In this document: in pieces, positions 59,472 to 64,000 of the stretch
Layout: each line of letters starts with the position of its first letter
Numbering within the stretch: the stretch's first letter is position 1
Assembly (NCBI RefSeq): GCF_009727055.1
Contig: NC_052357.1
Location: forward strand, 6,611,366-6,675,365
Source of the DNA: Benincasa hispida
Taxonomy: Eukaryota; Streptophyta; Magnoliopsida; Cucurbitales; Cucurbitaceae
DNA: 64,000 bases
Direction of reading: 5' to 3'
Notes under the pieces: generated by a model
The model's input: the letters and a program-made list of their open reading frames with translations, nothing else
Databases searched by the model: none
Told to the model about the DNA's origin: nothing
Program-made: the position numbers and the translations under genes

Positions 59472-59584
59472 AACTCCCACTTGGACTAAAACTCCTAGTG
59501 GGTTACAACAAAGTTGAGTGTTGTGAGAGAATTAAATACAATAATCTAGGGCATCTCATATTAACAATTTTTCCCACTTGCCCT

Positions 59585-61720
59585 ATTTATTCTACCTGTA
59601 GTCCTAAACTCTTCACGTGGCCCTCGAAAATCTTAGTCGGGAGGGCCTTTGTAAACGGATCAACAATATTGTCCTCAGATGCTATTTGTCTCACATTGAC
59701 ATCTCCTCTTAGCACAATCTCTCTGATGAGATGATATTTGCCCTCAATATATTTTCCGCGCTTATGACTTCTTGGTTCTTTGGAGTTCGCTACTGCCCTA
59801 CTATTATTGCAATACAAAGTGATTGGCAGATGCATGTCTGGAACAACTTCCAGATCATTTAGAAACTTCCTAAGCCATATTGCTTCATTGGATGCTTCAA
59901 AAGCAACAACATATTCTGCTTCCATTATGGAGTCTGCAATGTAGCTCTACTTAATACTTTTCCATACTACTGCTCCTCCATTTAGAGTGAACACCGGTCC
60001 TAAATTAGATCTCCTAGAGTCTATATCAATCTGAAAATCAGAGTCAGTATATCTCGTAAGGATCAAATCCTTATGTTCATATACGAGCATGTAGTTCCTC
60101 GTTCTTCTAAGATACTTGGGGATATTCTTATTAATAGTCCAATGTTCATAACCAGGATTGGAATGATATCTATTGATAATCCCTACTGCAAAGCATATGT
60201 CTGGACGAGTACATAGCATTGCATACATCAGACTTCCGACTATTGATGCATAGGGAACCCATCTCATATCCTCAACTTCTTGAGGTGTCTTAGGACAATG
60301 TTCCTTTGACAAATGTATTCCATTTCTAAAAGGTAAAACACCTCTTTTGGAATCATGCATCTTAAACCTAGACAACACCTTGTCTATATAAGATTTTTGA
60401 GACATAGTTAGCGTTCTATTCTTTCGATTTCGAACTATTTGAATCCCAAGAACATATTGCGCCTTTCCCAGATCTTTCATCTGAAATTGGGTTACTAGCC
60501 AATTTTTAATGTTAGTTAAGTATCCTACATTATTCCCAATAAGTAGGATATCATCTACATACAAAAAGAAATGCCTAAGTGAAGTTGATGATCTTTTTGT
60601 ATACACACGGTTCATCAACGTTATGTTCAAAGCCATAAGATTTGACCGCAGTATCAAATCTTATATTCCAGGATCTGGATGCCTGTTTCAATCCATAAAT
60701 AGATCTCTTTAGTTTGCAAATTTTTTGCTCCTGACCCTATTCAATAAATCCTTTTAATTGGACCATATAAATACTCTCTTCAAAATCTCCATGTAGAAAG
60801 ACAGTCTTGACATCCATTTGCCAAATTTCATAATTATAAAAAGTGGAAATGGACAAGAGTATCCTAATTGATTTGATCAAGCAATAAGTGAGAAAGTTTC
60901 TTCATAGTCTACCCCCTCAACCTGGGTATAACCCTTTGCCACTAACCAGGTTTTATAGGTCTGTAACCTTCCCTGTATGGTCTCTTTTACACTTGTAGAT
61001 CCACTTACAACCAATAGGTCTTACCTTATCAGGTTTATCTACAAGTTTCCAGACTGAATTAAAGTACATAGACTCTATTTCAAGGTCTATGGCTTTGATT
61101 CATTGATCTCGATCAACATCATCCATTGCCTATTTATATGTTAGTGGATCCTCTAAGTCATCATCACGTATGTTGACTTCGGTTTCAGTTAATCCCATAT
61201 AGTGACCAGGCTGTCTCATAACCTTCCCACTACATCGAGGCTCTCTCAACTCTTGAGTAGGATGTGATGGACCAAACGTCCTTGATTATCTACAACTCTT
61301 GTTGATGAGCAAGTTTGATCAACAACTTTTGTTGATTCGTTTGTAGCATTATTTGAAATCTCTTCCAATACTAGTTTACTACAGGTTTTATGATCTCGAA
61401 TGTGTTCTTCCTCTAGAATGTGGCATTTGTCGATACAATTACCTTATCATCCTGAGGATCATAGAACTGACCACCTCTTGTTCCTTTGGGGTAACCTATA
61501 AACCGACATAATTTTTATGATGTTCCAATTTCTTAGGATTTTTCACCAACACATGTGTCGGACAACCCATGATTCAAAAATGACGTAAACTAGCTTTACG
61601 CCCTATCCATGACTCATAAGGTATTTTTGAAACACTCTTAGATGGAATGTTATTCAAAATGTAAGTTGCAGTCTCTACTACATACCCCTAGAATGAGTTA
61701 GGCAACTGAGCATAACTCAT
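59585..61720 (-). pseudogene. Copia pol remnant (integrase end, RT, RNase H)
   Basis: Minus strand, in order: MSYAQLPNSF (about 61718) and GCPTHVLVKNPKKLEHHK of the integrase C-terminal part, PKGTRGGQ (about 61480), KWIYKCKRD and IWQMDVKTVFLHGDF of the RT (about 61000-60800), the RT active-site YVDD (about 60550-60561), KDLGKAQYVLGIQI, CTRPDICFAVG, and the RNase H part EAEYVVAFEA (about 59925) ending at 59587. Many stops and several frameshifts. Gag, protease, most of integrase and the 5' LTR are missing. Confidence 0.9.
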
Positions 61721-63835
61721 CTTGGGTCACAAAGTATCTAAGGCTGGCTTGGAAGTAGATGAAGCCAAAATTGATGTCATAGCAAAACTTCCACCACCAG
61801 CAAATGTTAAAACTTTACGAAGTTTTCTAGGGCATGCGGGCTTCTATAGACGGTTCGTTAGAGGATTCTCTCAGATTGTGCGACCTCTGAGCACACTACT
61901 AGAGGCAAACCGCCCTATGACTTTAACGAAGATTGCACTTACGCATTTGAGACTTTGAAGTATGCGTTGACGACAGCTCCAGTACTAATAGCACCAGACT
62001 GGACGCAGTGCTTTATTCTTATGTGCGACACGAGTGATGTGGCAGTAGGAACTATGTTAGGGCAAAAGAAGGGTAACTTAATACATCCCATCTCCTACGC
62101 GTCCAAAGCACTAAATGACTCTCAGGAACATTATACCACTACTGAAAAAGAGATATTAGCTGTGGTATTTGATATTGAAAAATTTTGATCTTACTTAGTT
62201 AGTGCGTCAGCCACCATATACACTGACCACTCGCCCATTAAATTCCTAATGAGCAAAAAGGACACAAAGCCAAGATTGATAAGATGGGTGTTGCTACTAC
62301 AGGAGTTTGACATTGATATCTAGAACAGAAAAGGAAAAGAAAATTAGGTGGCTGACCACCTATCCAGGCTAGAGAATCAAGAAATGCAAACCCAAGAAAG
62401 TGAAATCAAGGATGCATTTCCTGATGAAAGCCTGTTTAGAGTTAAAGGCAGGGAACCTTAGTATGCGGACATAGTCAATTATTTAACCACCAAGCAATTC
62501 CCTAGGAACTTCAACTCTCAGTAGAAGAAACAGTTAATTCATGATAGCAAGTCTTATTTTTGGGATGAATTGTTTCTATATAAACAAGGTCCTGACTCCA
62601 TACTACGTCGTTGTGTTCCGGAGGAGAAGACACAACGCATTTTAGCTGAGTGTCATAACTTTCCTTACGAAGGGCATTTCGGTGGGCAAAGAACTGCAAC
62701 AAAAGTCCTTCAAAGTGGATACTTTTGGCCCACCCTCTTTAAAGACGCAAGGGAGTTTGTTCGAATATGTGATCCCTGCCAACGCACCGGGAATATTTCT
62801 TCAAGGGACGCAATTCCCTTGAATAATATTCTTGAAGTTGAGTTGTTCGATGTTTGGGGCATAGATTTTATAGGACATTTTCCCCTGTTCTATGGCCAAC
62901 AGTACATCCTGTTAGCAGTAGATTATGTATCTAAGTGGGTAGAAGCAGTGGCCTGTGCCAGGAATGATGCGTCCACTATATCTAAGTTTCTTACTAGGAA
63001 TATCTTTACACGCTATAGAACACCAAGAGCCCTGATAAGCGACGAAGGTACGCACTTTATTAATCGCATCATTTCCAAATTACTTGCAAAATATAATGTT
63101 AGGCACAAGATTGCCACTGCCTACCATCCTCAAACAAACGGTCAAGCGGAAGTATCGAATCGAAAAATCAAGTCCATCTTGGAAAAGGTCGTCGATGCAA
63201 CGCGGAAAGATTGGGCACAAAGGTTGGATGAGGTGCTCTGGGCCTACAGAACTGCATACAAAACTCCTATAGGTATGTCCCTATACTCTCTCGTATTTGG
63301 AAAAGCCTGTCATTTACCTATAGAGTTAGAGCACAAGGGGTTTTGGGCAGTGAAGAAGTTGAACATGAACTTGGATGCTACGGGCGTTCAACGCAAAATT
63401 CAGCTCAACGAGCTCGAGGAGTGGCGATTGAACGCGTATGAAAACAACAAGCTGTACAAGGAAAAGACAAAGCATTGGCATGATCAACGCATCAGTGAGA
63501 AAGAACTTGTTGTTGGTCAAAAGGTTTTATTGTTCAACTCATGTCTACGTTTGTTTCCAGGAAAGCTGAAATCCAGGTGGTCAGGACCTTTTGTCATTAA
63601 AGCAATCTTCCCATATAGAACTGTGGAAATAACTCGAGAAGATGGCACCAACGCGTTCAAGGTAAACGACCAAAGAGTTAAGCCTTACTTTGAAGATGGA
63701 TTGATAGCCAGAAGTCATCTCTCGCATTACGCGAAGCCAGTTGAGGCTCGCGTCGAAGTATCCCTACGTTTGCAACGCAATATATCCCAGGGACGCTTCT
63801 CTCACCCTTGTCTTTTTGCATTTTGTATTCTATGA
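61721..63835 (+). pseudogene. Gypsy (Athila-type) pol: RT end, RNase H and integrase
   Basis: Begins abruptly at the end of the RT (LGHKVSKAGLEVDEAKID, then RSFLGHAGFYRRFV). One frameshift (about 61920-61955) separates it from RNase H ([39 protein letters not shown]), which has several stops between 62188 and 62525. From there the frame is open to 63835, with 421 codons from the first Met at 62570. The integrase has an HHCC zinc domain (CHNFPYEGH ... CDPC), catalytic D in WGIDFIG, D in SDEGTHF and E in HPQTNGQAE, and the C-terminal [10 protein letters not shown] region. The 5' truncation and stops mean it cannot make a complete polyprotein. Confidence 0.9.
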
Positions 63836-64000
63836 TGTGTTTGAATTTATTGATTTAGTTGTAAGGATGTTTTTAAATTGATTGTCTTTGCTTTTACAAA
63901 AATTGGAAACTTGTTTGTTTTTCTTTAAAATGTTGTGTATGATTGAATTTGAAACAACGGACGCGTTAGACGCAAGTCTAACGCATGGCCCAGTTGAAGG
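63836..64000 (+). mobile_element. 3' untranslated part of the gypsy element
   Basis: Non-coding sequence after the pol stop; no polypurine tract or 3' LTR is seen before the window ends, so the element continues to the right. Confidence 0.5.

Overview
The window is nuclear DNA of a flowering plant. The genes are split by many short GT-AG introns and match plant families: a VIT/von Willebrand-type protein, 20S proteasome subunit alpha-6, a DUF1677 protein and an ALDH7B aldehyde dehydrogenase. Intergenic DNA is very AT-rich and full of plant LTR retrotransposon debris. The protein sequences look eudicot. Cucurbitaceae is my best guess, from general impression only.

Layout. (1) 71-1818, minus: the 5' five coding exons of an inter-alpha-trypsin-inhibitor heavy-chain-like protein; the rest lies off the left edge. 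(2) 1.8-14.1 kb: AT-rich intergenic DNA with short tandem duplications, MITE-like repeats, a possible LINE 3' end and one GC-richer island. (3) 14.1-25.8 kb: a stratified Athila-type (Ty3/gypsy) nest. A left LTR carries a later solo LTR, then come a tRNA-Asp-type primer binding site and a decayed gag split by a reverse-oriented solo LTR. After that the upstream flank and LTR are repeated as a second copy, followed by another solo LTR that itself contains a solo LTR. Target-site duplications (TSDs) can be read for five insertions. (4) 25.8-30.7 kb: intergenic DNA with MITE-like repeats and a cluster of TGGGCC motifs. (5) 30759-34319, plus: complete nine-exon proteasome alpha-6 gene (246 aa). 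(6) 37.1-38.4 kb, plus: DUF1677 gene (155 aa) with a 5'UTR intron and ACGT-core promoter motifs. (7) 38.4-44.0 kb: AT-rich DNA with a 20-N gap and a short plastid ycf2-derived insert. (8) 44071-50033, minus: complete ALDH7B gene (14 coding exons, about 507 aa) with one GC-AG intron and a 5'UTR intron. (9) 51.6-52.2 kb: hAT-like MITE with an 8-bp TSD. (10) 52.4-64.0 kb: a second retrotransposon mosaic of minus-strand Athila-like LTR and primer-site pieces, a long minus-strand Copia LTR, a gypsy integrase fragment, a 5'-truncated minus-strand Copia pol with its 3' LTR, and a gypsy RT-end/RNase H/integrase region still open through 421 codons.

The four host genes are unrelated single-copy plant genes with no evident shared pathway. 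The structural interest lies in the retrotransposon layers, the small duplications inside genes, the GC-AG intron and the plastid insert. I found no convincing candidate for a wholly new biological system.
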